Origin: 13-2-20CM-68-14 sp051955535
Lineage (GTDB): Bacteria > Actinomycetota > Thermoleophilia > Gaiellales > Gaiellaceae
NCBI GenBank assembly: GCA_051955535.1
Contig: JBQCGP010000076.1
Location: 33,256 to 97,255, forward strand
Length of the DNA stretch: 64,000 nt
Direction of reading: 5' to 3'
Position 1 is the stretch's first letter. Each line of letters begins with the position of its first letter. Below, one piece after another: positions 1 to 7,718 of the stretch. The notes beneath the pieces are model-generated. The model was not told where the DNA came from. It did no database searches and saw only the letters and a list, made by a program, of their open reading frames with translations. The position numbers and the translations under genes were made by a program.

Positions 1-430
1 TCGTCGCAGCGGTGCGGCAGTTGTTGTGCTCGTTCGACTCGCTCACGGCGTGCCCGCCGTCAGCACAGGCGACGAGCGAGTAGGTGCCGAAGGCGAGAGA
101 CGGGAGCGCCCTCACCGTTCCGGTCCCCAACGACGCGCGGCCGGGCCTGAGGCGTGCGACCGACCGGCGCCCGGCCGGCGTCCGCTGACCGGAGGTGGTG
201 CTCACGAGGTAGTACTGCGTCACGGTGCGGCCGGCCGCGCGACCTCCAATATCGCGCGTCCGGTCGTGGACCTTGAACGAGTTGCCCTGGAACACGACCG
301 CGGGTGGGTTCGAGATCGACGTGACGACGAGGTCGGGCCTCGCCCGCACGCGAGCGCCGGTCGCGGCGAACGCGATGGCCGAGCCCGTGAAGACGATCGC
401 AAACGCGGCCGCAAAAACCTGGACGCGCAT
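1..430 (-). CDS. CARDB-domain secreted protein, N-terminal part (runs off the window)
   Basis: Open frame on the minus strand from an ATG at 430 to the window edge, about 143 residues visible. Residues 1-22 form a signal peptide (MRVQVFAAAFAIVFTGSAIA then FA). From about residue 30 the sequence PDLVVTSISNPPAVVFQG, then GGRAAGRTVTQYYLV and FGTYSLVACAD, follows the pattern of CARDB (cell adhesion related domain in bacteria). A GGGAAGGG Shine-Dalgarno lies 7 nt before the ATG. It probably acts outside the cell as an adhesion or scaffold module; the C-terminal part is not visible. It follows rplI but is probably not part of that operon. Confidence 0.75.
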   Translation of the reverse strand, partial: MRVQVFAAAFAIVFTGSAIAFAATGARVRARPDLVVTSISNPPAVVFQGNSFKVHDRTRDIGGRAAGRTVTQYYLVSTTSGQRTPAGRRSVARLRPGRASLGTGTVRALPSLAFGTYSLVACADGGHAVSESNEHNNCRTAAT

Positions 431-464
431 GCTTGCGCCCTTCCCGGGCCGGTGCGGAGCCAAA

Positions 465-1172
465 CTACTCGGGCGCCGGGTCCGCTTTGGGTTCAGGCGC
501 CGCTTCGGCTTCGGCCTCAGGCACCGCATCGGCCTCAGGCCCCGCTTCGGCTTCGGTCTCGTCCTCTTCCGGGGCCTGCTCTTCCGCCTCGGCCTCGGCG
601 ACCGCGACCTCGGTCGCGGCCTCTTCGGCGGCGCGGGTCTGCTCGGCCTCGGCGGCGGCGGCCGCTTCCTCCTGCGCAGCGGCTTGGTCGAGGGCCGCGA
701 GCTCCTCCTCGGGCGGCAGCTCGCCGCCCTCCGGCACGACCATGAGGCGGAGCGTCGCCGTCACGTCCTGGAACAGCTCGACCGGGATCTCGTAGCGGCC
801 GATCCGCTTGATCGACTCCGGCAGGTCGAGCCTGCGGCGGTCGATCCGGATGCGCTGCGTCTCCCAGACCCGGTCGGCGATGTCCGTTGCGGTCACGGAG
901 CCGAAGAGGGTGCCGGTCTCGCCGGCGTTGACGTCGAAGCGGACCTCCGTGCCCTCGAGCTTCTGCGCGAGCTCCTGCGCCTGCTCGAAGCTCTGGGCTT
1001 CGTGGCGGGCGCGGCCGGCGGCGAGCTTCTCGAGCTCGGCCACTCGTCCGGGTGCGGCCGGCTCGGCGAGCCGTCGCGGCAGGAGGTAGTTGCGCGCGAA
1101 CCCGGGCGCGACGTCGACGACCTCGCCGCGGAGCCCCACCTTCTCGATGTCCTCGCGGAGGATGACCTGCAC
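465..1172 (-). CDS. rplI: 50S ribosomal protein L9 with long acidic C-terminal tail
   Basis: Binds 23S rRNA at the base of the L1 stalk. The N-terminal domain (VQVILREDIEKVGLRGE, GFARNYLLP) and the C-terminal domain ending VTATLRLMVV are complete by about residue 146. GTG start at 1172, preceded by AGGAG. The protein is 235 aa, while L9 is usually near 150 aa: residues ~150-235 are an Ala/Glu/Pro-rich, strongly acidic low-complexity tail. Last gene of the rpsF-ssb-rpsR-rplI operon, 8 nt after rpsR. The core assignment is certain; the tail has no known role. Confidence 0.96.
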   Translation of the reverse strand: MQVILREDIEKVGLRGEVVDVAPGFARNYLLPRRLAEPAAPGRVAELEKLAAGRARHEAQSFEQAQELAQKLEGTEVRFDVNAGETGTLFGSVTATDIADRVWETQRIRIDRRRLDLPESIKRIGRYEIPVELFQDVTATLRLMVVPEGGELPPEEELAALDQAAAQEEAAAAAEAEQTRAAEEAATEVAVAEAEAEEQAPEEDETEAEAGPEADAVPEAEAEAAPEPKADPAPE

Positions 1173-1180
1173 GTGAGCTC

Positions 1181-1501
1181 CTAGCCGGAGCGCTCGCGAT
1201 CGCCGCGCTCGCGGCGGCCGTCGGCACGCTCCTCGCGGCCCTCGGCGACATAAGGCAGGAGCGCCATCTCCCGCGCGCGCTTGACGGCGACCGCGACCTG
1301 CCGCTGGTGTCGCCTGCAGGCGCCGGTGATCCGGCGCGAACGGATCTTCCCCTTCTCGGAGATATATCGCCGGAGCTGGTTCACGTCCTTGTAGTCGACC
1401 TCTTCGATCTTCTGGCGGCAGAACCAGCAGTTCTTCTTGCGGATCGGCCCGGCGGAGGGGCCGCCCCGGCGTCGCTGCTGCCTGTCTTTCGTCTGCGCCA
1501 T
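1181..1501 (-). CDS. rpsR: 30S ribosomal protein S18, zinc-binding form
   Basis: Small-subunit protein that pairs with S6 on the 16S rRNA platform. 106 aa; the core reads KKNCWFC...DYKDVNQLRRYISEKG...RRITGACRRHQRQ. Cys25, Cys28, Cys62 and His65 give a plausible zinc site, which marks the C+ type of S18; many bacteria carry a cysteine-free paralogue used under zinc limitation. The ATG shares one base with the ssb stop (TGATG), so translation is coupled. The C-terminal tail after LLPYVAEG is charged and extends past the usual S18 end. Confidence 0.97.
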   Translation of the reverse strand: MAQTKDRQQRRRGGPSAGPIRKKNCWFCRQKIEEVDYKDVNQLRRYISEKGKIRSRRITGACRRHQRQVAVAVKRAREMALLPYVAEGREERADGRRERGDRERSG

Positions 1502-1944
1502 CAGAAGGGAATGTCGTCGTCGGCTCCGGCCGTGCCGAAGTCGGCGTTCTCGGTCTGCGCCGCTGCACCCGCTGGGACGAACTGGTTCTGGCCGCCCTCG
1601 GCGTCGCCGCGGCTCCCGAGGAACTGGACGCTGTCGGCGACGATCTCGACCGCCTGCCGCTTCGTCCCGTCCTGGGCGTCCCACTCGCGCCACTCCAGCC
1701 GTCCGTCGACGGCGACCGGGCGACCTTTCGACAGGTACTGCGCGCAGCTCTCGCCCTGGTTGCCCCAGACGGTGATGTCGAAGTAGTTCGGCTTCTCCGT
1801 CCACTCGCCGGTCGCGCCGTCCTTGCGCCGCGTGTTGACGGCGAGCCGCAGGCTGCAGACGGCGGTCCCGCTCGGCGTGTGGCGCAGCTCGGGATCCTTG
1901 GTCAGGTTGCCCACGAGCACGACTCTGTTGATGTTGGCGGCCAT
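1501..1944 (-). CDS. ssb: single-stranded DNA-binding protein
   Basis: 147 aa. OB fold in residues ~1-110 (NINRVVLVGNLTKDPELRHT, FDITVWGNQGE, YLSKGRPVAVDGRL), then a short Gly/Ala/Gln linker and the acidic tip DDDIPF, the docking peptide for replication and repair partners. It coats single-stranded DNA during replication, recombination and repair. Between rpsF (10 nt upstream) and rpsR (1-nt overlap), the conserved bacterial order. The linker is short compared with other actinobacterial SSBs. Confidence 0.97.
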   Translation of the reverse strand: MAANINRVVLVGNLTKDPELRHTPSGTAVCSLRLAVNTRRKDGATGEWTEKPNYFDITVWGNQGESCAQYLSKGRPVAVDGRLEWREWDAQDGTKRQAVEIVADSVQFLGSRGDAEGGQNQFVPAGAAAQTENADFGTAGADDDIPF

Positions 1945-1954
1945 GAAATCCTCC

Positions 1955-2323
1955 TCACCCGACGGGGGTCGCTTGCTCCTCCGAATCCTGCCTTGTCTCG
2001 TCGATCCTGCCTATTGGCCCGGCCGGACGCGTCGAGCGGGTCGGGCGGCGAACCGCCATGTGGCGCATGACGCCGTCCGTGATCTTGAGCACGCGCGAGA
2101 CCTCTTCGAGCGCCTCCGGCGGCGCCCCGAACGTCAGCAGCTGGTAGAGGCCGTCGGCCTTGTGGTCGATCTCGTATGCGAGCTTGCGCCTGCCCCAGAC
2201 GTCCTGCCCGCCCCACGTGCCGCCGGCGCTCTCGATGTTCTCGCGCACGCGCGCGACGATCTCGTTCTGGCGCTCGTCCGGCAGTTCGGGGTCGAGCATG
2301 AGCAGGATTTCGTAATCGATCAT
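1955..2323 (-). CDS. rpsF: 30S ribosomal protein S6
   Basis: 122 aa, beginning MIDYEILLMLDPELPDE with the ferredoxin-like S6 fold and the motif WGRRKLAYEIDHKADGLY. First gene of the operon; ATG at 2323 is preceded by AAGGAGAG. The last 25 residues (after AVRRPTRST) form a charged unstructured tail, as is common in S6. S6 binds S18 on the small-subunit platform and its mRNA leader is an autoregulatory site in some bacteria; no such structure was worked out here. Confidence 0.97.
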   Translation of the reverse strand: MIDYEILLMLDPELPDERQNEIVARVRENIESAGGTWGGQDVWGRRKLAYEIDHKADGLYQLLTFGAPPEALEEVSRVLKITDGVMRHMAVRRPTRSTRPAGPIGRIDETRQDSEEQATPVG

Positions 2324-2423
2324 CGTCCCGAATCTCTCCTTCCCACGGTCTGAGTCGGCCTCGCCTGCCGGCGCCGCTTCGGGGTGTACGGCGCGAGGGC
2401 GAGGCAGGAAGTCCGCGGAAGAG

Positions 2424-2429
2424 TAGCAT
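2424..2429 (+). promoter_or_regulatory. candidate -10 element of a leaderless transcript
   Basis: TAGCAT lies 7 nt before the ATG at 2437, too close for a Shine-Dalgarno. A transcript started from it would begin at or very near the start codon. The same arrangement occurs before ftsH (50127). Confidence 0.35.
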
Positions 2430-2436
2430 CGCCCCG

Positions 2437-2721
2437 ATGAGAGCCCGCGCCGCCTGGATCGCCGGTGCGCTCGGCGCCGCGGGAGTCGCTTACCGCGCGG
2501 TGCGTCGCCGCACCCGCCCGGCCGCCGACCCGCGGGCGGACGAATTGCGGCGCAAGCTCGACGAGTCGAAGCCCCTCGTCGACGAGCGTGAGCAGTTCGA
2601 GTCGGGTGAGACCGCCGTCGACGAGGTCGAGCCGGCGACGCTCGAGGAGAAGCGCGCCGCCGTGCACGAGCGCGGGCAGGCCGCCGCTCGCGAGATGCGC
2701 GGCGACGGGGAGGCTAGATAG
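2437..2721 (+). CDS. small membrane-anchored hypothetical protein
   Basis: 94 aa. Residues ~5-21 (AAWIAGALGAAGVAYRAV) form one transmembrane helix, followed by RRR as cytoplasmic anchor and a charged helical region with repeated Asp/Glu/Arg up to the end. No recognised domain. Divergent from rpsF across a 113-bp gap, with no ribosome site but a -10-like TAGCAT close upstream. Its stop overlaps the likely start of the HIT gene, so the two are probably cotranscribed. Codon use is like that of its neighbours. Confidence 0.6.
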   Translation: MRARAAWIAGALGAAGVAYRAVRRRTRPAADPRADELRRKLDESKPLVDEREQFESGETAVDEVEPATLEEKRAAVHERGQAAAREMRGDGEAR

Positions 2722-3155
2722 ACGGCTGCCTCGCGTGCGATGTGCTCGAGGGTCGGATCGAGGCGCCCGGCGGCACGATCGTCGACGACGGGTCTTGGCA
2801 CGTGGACCATGCGATCGAGCCGCCGTTTGCACGCGGCTGGCTGATCGTCAAGTCGCACAGGCACGTCGAGTCGATCGCGAGCCTCCGCGCCGCCGACTCG
2901 GTCGCACTCGGCCCGTTGCTTCGGCGGCTCACCGGCGCGATGGAGCGGGCCTTCGGCGCCGAGCGCGTGTACGTCTGCTCGTTCGGCGAGACCGTTCGGC
3001 ACGTTCATTTCCATCTGATTCCCCGGACTCCGGAGATGCCGCCGGATGGCCCGCTGCTGATGCCCGACTTCTTTGCCGAGGAGCGCCGCTGGGGCTGCTC
3101 CGCCGAGGAGGCCGCCGCGGCCGCGGAGGAGGTCCGGAAGGCGCTAGCGCGCTGA
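2718..3155 (+). CDS. HIT-family nucleotide hydrolase, probable ATA start
   Basis: Histidine-triad protein: HVHFHLIPR near the C-terminus carries the catalytic HxHxH, with the family N-terminal segment GTIVDDGSWHVDHAI and GWLIVKSHRH. Expected to hydrolyse dinucleoside polyphosphates or nucleoside phosphoramidates. The first canonical start is GTG at 2742, but the eight codons before it encode DGCLACDV after the initiator, including the CxxC that opens this subfamily, and GGGGAGG (2707-2713) sits just ahead of ATA at 2718. A stop at 2715 excludes anything further upstream. I therefore place the start at the ATA. The GTG version would be 137 aa and lack the CxxC. Confidence 0.8.
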   Translation: MDGCLACDVLEGRIEAPGGTIVDDGSWHVDHAIEPPFARGWLIVKSHRHVESIASLRAADSVALGPLLRRLTGAMERAFGAERVYVCSFGETVRHVHFHLIPRTPEMPPDGPLLMPDFFAEERRWGCSAEEAAAAAEEVRKALAR

Positions 3156-3788
3156 AACGAAGGCCACGACGCCCGCGGTCAGTCCGCGCGCGATCTTCAA
3201 CTCGTAGCCGCTCGACTGCAGTAGCCGCCGCTCGGCCGGGTTGGAGAGGTATCCGCACTCGACGAGGATCGCGGGCACGTTCGCCCAGTTGAAGCCCGTC
3301 AGGTCGCTGCGCGGGACGAGGCCCAGGTTCGTCGCCCCGGTCGCGCGCAGCGCCGAGGCCTGGACGAGCCGCGCCGCCCGCAGGCTGCGCGTGTAGATGT
3401 CGTCCGTCCAGCCCTTGTGAAAGGCGGGGTAGAGCGTCTGGAACCCGTGCAGCGACGTGTTCGTGGAGCCGTCGGCATGGATCCTCAGCATCAGCGCGGA
3501 GTGGCGGCGGTTGCAGAACTGGGCGCGCGCGATGTTGCCGCCGCTGCCGTAACGGAAAACGGCCCCGGCACGCGTCATTGCGACCCGGTAGCCGCGGCGC
3601 AGAAGCAGTGTCCGTGTCCGCCGTGCGACGGCGAGGTTGAAGGCGGCCTCGCCGGCCGCGCCGCCGCCGTCCTTGATCTTGAGCACATGCGACCCGGGCC
3701 CGATCGGCTCGGTCTGCCTGCCGATCGCAGGCGGCGTCCCGTGGCCCGGGTCGAGGCAGACGAGCGGCGGCGGCGCTGCGTGGATCAC
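3144..3788 (-). CDS. N-acetylmuramoyl-L-alanine amidase (Amidase_3)
   Basis: 214 aa, GTG start overlapping the esterase stop (GTGA). Zinc-hydrolase motifs in order: CLDPGHG (His ligand), GEAAFNLAVA (Glu ligand), LRIHADGS (His ligand) and ILVECGYLSNPAE (catalytic Glu). It cleaves the bond between MurNAc and L-Ala in peptidoglycan. No signal peptide or wall-binding repeat is visible, so export is unexplained. The 3' end overlaps the end of the HIT gene by 12 nt on the other strand. Confidence 0.87.
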   Translation of the reverse strand: MIHAAPPPLVCLDPGHGTPPAIGRQTEPIGPGSHVLKIKDGGGAAGEAAFNLAVARRTRTLLLRRGYRVAMTRAGAVFRYGSGGNIARAQFCNRRHSALMLRIHADGSTNTSLHGFQTLYPAFHKGWTDDIYTRSLRAARLVQASALRATGATNLGLVPRSDLTGFNWANVPAILVECGYLSNPAERRLLQSSGYELKIARGLTAGVVAFVSAR

Positions 3789-4807
3789 GCGAGCTTTTCG
3801 GCGAGGTACTTGACGGCGAGCGGGTAGCGCCACTCGATGCCCGAGTGCGTGCCGTCGAAGAGCTCGAAGACGTAGTCGTCGATCCCGATCGCCTCGAGCG
3901 CCCTGCGGAAGGCCTCGGCGCCGAGGTCGAGGTAGGCGTCGTCCTTGTTGCCGGCATCGATGTAGATCGCCTTGAGCGAGCGCAGCGTCTCCCCGTGGCG
4001 GGGAACCATCCGCACCGGGTCCCACGCCAGCCAGCGCTCCCAGACATCGGACCTGAGCTGGCCCGTCAACGGCTCGTAGGGAACGTGGACGGTGCCGTCC
4101 TCGTCGGTCGAGTAGCAAGCCGCCATACACCAGTCGTTCAGGAGCACGTAGTCGGTCGGCTTCGAGAACGGGATCCGCGACCGGAAGTCCTCCCAGAAGC
4201 GGTCGAACGAGCCGTCGTAGTCGTCCCGCAGCGCCCGCGCGGACCTCCGGAACTCCGGCTCGTAGCAGACCTCGAAGAGCGCGTCGCCCGCGTGGGTCGC
4301 GAGGCCGCCGAACAGGTCGGGGCGGAGCATCGGCGTCACCATCGCGCCGTAGCCGCCGCTCGACTTGCCCGCGATCCCGCGGTGATCGCGGCCGGCGAGC
4401 GACCGATAGTTCGCGTCGACCCAAGGGACGACCTCGTCGCAGAGGTACGTGTGGTAGCGGCCTGTGCCCGGTGAGTCGAGGAACTGGCTGCCGCCGAGCG
4501 ACGTCCAGGCGTCGACCCAGACGAGCAGCGCGGGCTCTGCCTCGCCCGAGGCGAACAGCTCGTCCATCAGCTCGGGAGGGTTGCGGCGGAAACTCGCACG
4601 GTTTCGCCACATGTCCAGTTGCCCGCCGAGCCCCTGGATCAGGTAGATCGAGGGGTAGCCGCGCTCAGGGTCGTCGTCGTAGCCCGGAGGCACGTAGACC
4701 CAGAGCGGCCGTTCGTGAGGGTCGCCGAGCGGGTTCCCCCGCAGCGCCTCGCTGGTGAACGTGTGCTCCTCGAGTCTCCCCGCGAGCTCGGTCGACCACG
4801 GCAGCAT
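3785..4807 (-). CDS. alpha/beta-hydrolase esterase (enterochelin-esterase-like)
   Basis: 340 aa with the putative-esterase fold: RPLWVYVPPGYDDD strand, IAGKSSGGYGAM as the nucleophile elbow (GKSSGG), and FDGTHSGIEWR near the C-terminus with the catalytic His. An acid in IYIDAGNKDD is a likely third member. Related proteins act on ester-linked siderophores or trehalose/mycolate-type esters; the substrate cannot be read from the sequence. Translationally coupled to the downstream amidase (GTGA), which suggests a cell-envelope role. No signal peptide. Confidence 0.8.
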   Translation of the reverse strand: MLPWSTELAGRLEEHTFTSEALRGNPLGDPHERPLWVYVPPGYDDDPERGYPSIYLIQGLGGQLDMWRNRASFRRNPPELMDELFASGEAEPALLVWVDAWTSLGGSQFLDSPGTGRYHTYLCDEVVPWVDANYRSLAGRDHRGIAGKSSGGYGAMVTPMLRPDLFGGLATHAGDALFEVCYEPEFRRSARALRDDYDGSFDRFWEDFRSRIPFSKPTDYVLLNDWCMAACYSTDEDGTVHVPYEPLTGQLRSDVWERWLAWDPVRMVPRHGETLRSLKAIYIDAGNKDDAYLDLGAEAFRRALEAIGIDDYVFELFDGTHSGIEWRYPLAVKYLAEKLA

Positions 4808-4955
4808 CAGCCGAGAACCTACCGGCTTGACTCTCCCCCAACGGGAGCCTTCCTGCTTGCCTCATGAGCACTCGAGCGCTGTGCCTGCCGGCTCGAGCTG
4901 ACCCTCCAGGGCGGCGGGGGAGAGGTTGTCCGCCGCCCGGGGGATCAGACCGGGC

Positions 4956-5270
4956 TCAATGGAGCCACGGGGAGAGAAACCGTTCGATGTCGCGACAACC
5001 CTGCGGGTTCGCGAGCCAGGCCTGCGCGCGCCGCTCGGAAACGACGACAAGCGTCGGGACGGTCTTGATCTTGAAGCGCTCGACGAGCTCCGTATGCGCG
5101 TCGGCGTCGACGCGGAGAATCTCGAACGTGTCGTGATTCGAGCGCCGCTGCAGCACCTGAGCGAGGAAGCCTTCGACCCGGCGGCAGCGCCCCGACGATT
5201 CCGACTGGAAGAAGACCAGACTCGGCTTCGGCGTCGAACGCACGGCGGCCGCGCCGTTGCGCGCCGCCAT
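4956..5270 (-). CDS. thioredoxin-fold protein with a single active-site cysteine
   Basis: 104 aa starting at the ATG one base after the STAS stop. Thioredoxin features: PSLVFFQSESSGRCRR (active-site region), DTFEILRVDAD and the cis-proline loop KTVPTLVVV. The usual WCxxC is replaced by SxGRC, keeping only Cys29, so it cannot act as a dithiol reductase and is more likely a binding or monothiol protein. Last gene of the signalling cluster. Confidence 0.75.
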   Translation of the reverse strand: MAARNGAAAVRSTPKPSLVFFQSESSGRCRRVEGFLAQVLQRRSNHDTFEILRVDADAHTELVERFKIKTVPTLVVVSERRAQAWLANPQGCRDIERFLSPWLH

Positions 5271-5271
5271 C

Positions 5272-5658
5272 TCAGCCTCCCGCCGCAGCAGCGGCGGCGT
5301 GCCCGGGAACGAGGTCGGCGAGAGCGTCGTGGAGGGTCGCGTAGGTAAGGAGAACACGGTCGAGACCGGTCACCTCTAGAACCCGTCGGGTACGCGGGTC
5401 GTTCGTCACGAGGACGAGGGAGTGGCCGCGACCCTCCAGACGCTTGGTCTCCTGGACGAGCACCCCGAGCGCGGTGGAGTCGATGAAGCTGATCTCAGAC
5501 AGGTCGATGACGACCGTGTCCGCCCCCACGGCGTCAGCTTCATCGATCCCGCACCTGACGCGTTCGGCGGTGTACAGGTCGAGTTCGCCCGACACCGACA
5601 CGAGCGCCAGCTCGCGCGTGAGACTGGCGACCTTGACGTGGAACTCGGCCAGGAACAC
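5272..5658 (-). CDS. STAS-domain anti-sigma factor antagonist
   Basis: 128 aa covering one STAS domain: LALVSVSGELDLYTAERV, then TVVIDLSEISFIDSTALGVLV. The Ser in FIDSTALG is at the position phosphorylated by anti-sigma kinases in SpoIIAA/RsbV. It therefore probably takes part in partner switching controlling a sigma factor or a response output. No anti-sigma kinase lies next to it. The C-terminal tail is Ala/Gly rich. Lies between the OmpR-type regulator (57 nt upstream) and the thioredoxin-fold gene. Confidence 0.88.
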   Translation of the reverse strand: MFLAEFHVKVASLTRELALVSVSGELDLYTAERVRCGIDEADAVGADTVVIDLSEISFIDSTALGVLVQETKRLEGRGHSLVLVTNDPRTRRVLEVTGLDRVLLTYATLHDALADLVPGHAAAAAAGG

Positions 5659-5715
5659 ATCGCGAGCCTATGAATCCGCCGCTTTGGCGCGCATAGGCGT
5701 TTCGTGAGGGTTTGC

Positions 5716-6402
5716 CTATACGGCTTCGAGCTTGTAACCGGCGCCGCGAATGGTCACGAGGCGCTCGGGGTTCGCCGGATCGCGCTCGATCTTGTGCCGG
5801 ATGTTGGACACGTGCAGGTCGGCGGTCCGCTCGTCGCCGACGTGGTCCGCGTCCCAGAGGTGGCGCATGATCTCGGGGCGCGAGTAGACGCGGCCGGGAT
5901 CGCTTGCGAGCAGCCCGAGCAGCTTTAGCTCGAAGCGAGTCAGCTGGATCCGCCGGCCGTCCACGGTCGCCTCGTGTCCCACGAGGTCGACGACGAGATC
6001 GCCCACGACGAGCTTCGCTCCTTCACCGGTAGCGTCGAGCTCTCGCCGGCGGAGGAGCGCACGCACGCGCGCGACGACCTCCGCCGTCGAGAACGGCTTG
6101 GTCACGTAGTCGTCGGCGCCGACCTCGAGCCCGAGCACGCGGTCGACCTCGGTGTCCTTCGCCGTCAACATCAGGATCGGGATCGCGCTCTCATCGCGGA
6201 GCTGCCGGCAGACCTCCAGGCCGGGCACGCCCCGAAGCATCAAGTCGAGCACGAGCAGGTCATACGGGGTCTCGCGCGCGCGACTCAATGCCTCGGCGCC
6301 GTCGCCGACCGCGTCGACGTCGAAGCCCTCGCCGCGAAGGGCGTATGCGAGCGCGTCCGCAATCGCGGCTTCGTCCTCGGCGACGAGGATCCGCCCGGCC
6401 AT
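5716..6402 (-). CDS. OmpR/PhoB-family response regulator
   Basis: 228 aa. Receiver domain residues 3-118: acidic pair ED10-11 region (ILVAEDE), phospho-acceptor Asp53 (LLVLDLMLRG), Thr in LMLTAKD and Lys in DDYVTKPF. Winged-helix DNA-binding domain residues ~130-226 (LTRFELKLLGLLASDPGRVYSR, VSNIRHKIE, IRGAGYKL). The start shares a base with the stop of the kinase upstream (TGATG), so the two form a cognate pair. Target genes unknown; possibly the STAS/thioredoxin unit just downstream. Confidence 0.93.
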   Translation of the reverse strand: MAGRILVAEDEAAIADALAYALRGEGFDVDAVGDGAEALSRARETPYDLLVLDLMLRGVPGLEVCRQLRDESAIPILMLTAKDTEVDRVLGLEVGADDYVTKPFSTAEVVARVRALLRRRELDATGEGAKLVVGDLVVDLVGHEATVDGRRIQLTRFELKLLGLLASDPGRVYSRPEIMRHLWDADHVGDERTADLHVSNIRHKIERDPANPERLVTIRGAGYKLEAV

Positions 6403-7715
6403 CAGGCGAGCAGGCGCGCGGTCGGGAGGCGCATCCGCACGCGGGTTCCGACGTTCAGCGCCGAGTCGAGCTCGATCGTGCCGCCGAGCGCCTCCACCGC
6501 CTCCTTCGCGATCGCGAGACCGAGGCCGATCCCGCCGCTGCCCTGAGACCGGTGAAAGCGCGCAAAAGCCTGGGCGACGTCCTCATCGCTCATGCCGCTT
6601 CCGGTGTCGCGGATCTCGAGCTCCGTCGCGGTTTCGCGGTCGCGCGCCACCAAGGCAATCTCACCCTCGCGCGTGTGCCGCGCGGCGTTGGCGGCGACGT
6701 TGTCGACCGCCTGACGGAGCAGGTCTCGGTCGGCGAGCATCGCCAGCTCGGGCGCGGCGGCTACGTGGACCCGCACGCCCACGTGCGCGTCGAGGTCGGC
6801 AGCCACCTCCTCGAGGAGCGGCTTTGCGGCGATCAGCTCGAGGTGTGGCTGGTCCATCCCTTCTTGCATCCGCCGGAGCAGAAGCAGTGAAGTCGCCAGC
6901 CGGGACAGCCGGTCGGCCTGCAGGCGGATATGGGTGAGGAACTGGTCCCGGACGGCGGGGTCGTCCTTCCCGCCGGACTCGAGCGCCTCGACGACGCTCA
7001 GGATCGCAGCAACCGGCGTCCGCAGCTCGTGGGCGGCGTTCTCGACGAACTCCCGCTCGGAGCGCCGCGCCCGTTCGTCCCGCGTGACGTCGGAGATCAC
7101 GAGCGTCCCCGTCGCCCGGTCGGAAGAGGTCAGCCCTTCGACCGCGAAGGTCCGGCCGCCCACGTCGAAGACGTGTCTTCCGACGACCGGCAGTCGGCCG
7201 AAGAGTGACTGTGCCGTCTCGCGAAGGGAGTGTTCCGGCCATGGCTCCGGGATCGTCTCGCCGTCGCGCAGGCCGCGGTCTCGGAACAGCCGCCGCGCCG
7301 CCGGATTGGCGAAGACGACGCGAAGATAGGGGTCGACGACCACGATTCCCTGCGGCAGCCGGGTGAGCAGCCGGTCGGCCCAACGATCGGGTGAGAGTGC
7401 CGCCGCCGAGGCGGGCGGGGAATCCCCGTCAGGCGTCGTCACGGTCCAGCGAATCCGGCCGTCGTCGTGGCGGGCGACGACCTCGGCAGCGATGTCGGCG
7501 TGGTCACGCGGCGTCAGTGCGAGCGACATCCTGACCTCGCCGTTGCGTCCGACGCCGAGCAAGAGCCTTCGGAAACGGCGCCGATCCCTTGTTGCCACAA
7601 AGGTCGCGAGTGGCTTGCCGATCAGGAATCGTTCATCGATCGCAAGCAGCGCTGCGGCATCGGCCGCCGCGCTCCAGATGACCCCCTGGTCGTCGGTGAC
7701 GAACTCGCAGACCAC
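6402..7715 (-). CDS. soluble PAS sensor histidine kinase
   Basis: 437 aa, GTG start 3 nt after the CheR-PAS stop. A PAS-like region at the N-terminus, a second PAS (LPQGIVVVDPYLRVVFANPAARRLF, residues ~120-210), HisKA with the phospho-acceptor in ENAAHELRTPVAA, and a HATPase domain with NVAANAARHT (N box), DTGSGM (G1) and GIGLGLAIAKE (G2). No transmembrane segment, so it senses a cytoplasmic signal. It should phosphorylate the OmpR-type regulator encoded immediately downstream. Confidence 0.92.
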   Translation of the reverse strand: MVCEFVTDDQGVIWSAAADAAALLAIDERFLIGKPLATFVATRDRRRFRRLLLGVGRNGEVRMSLALTPRDHADIAAEVVARHDDGRIRWTVTTPDGDSPPASAAALSPDRWADRLLTRLPQGIVVVDPYLRVVFANPAARRLFRDRGLRDGETIPEPWPEHSLRETAQSLFGRLPVVGRHVFDVGGRTFAVEGLTSSDRATGTLVISDVTRDERARRSEREFVENAAHELRTPVAAILSVVEALESGGKDDPAVRDQFLTHIRLQADRLSRLATSLLLLRRMQEGMDQPHLELIAAKPLLEEVAADLDAHVGVRVHVAAAPELAMLADRDLLRQAVDNVAANAARHTREGEIALVARDRETATELEIRDTGSGMSDEDVAQAFARFHRSQGSGGIGLGLAIAKEAVEALGGTIELDSALNVGTRVRMRLPTARLLA

Positions 7716-7718
7716 GCG

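Noticed and set aside
26..745. Long plus-strand open frames at the start of the window
   Set aside because: Arg/Pro-rich shadows of the minus-strand CARDB and rplI genes, as expected in very GC-rich DNA.
465..1568. A 367-aa frame covering rplI and part of rpsR
   Set aside because: L9 begins at GTG 1172 with an AGGAG site; the upstream part is a shadow of rpsR.
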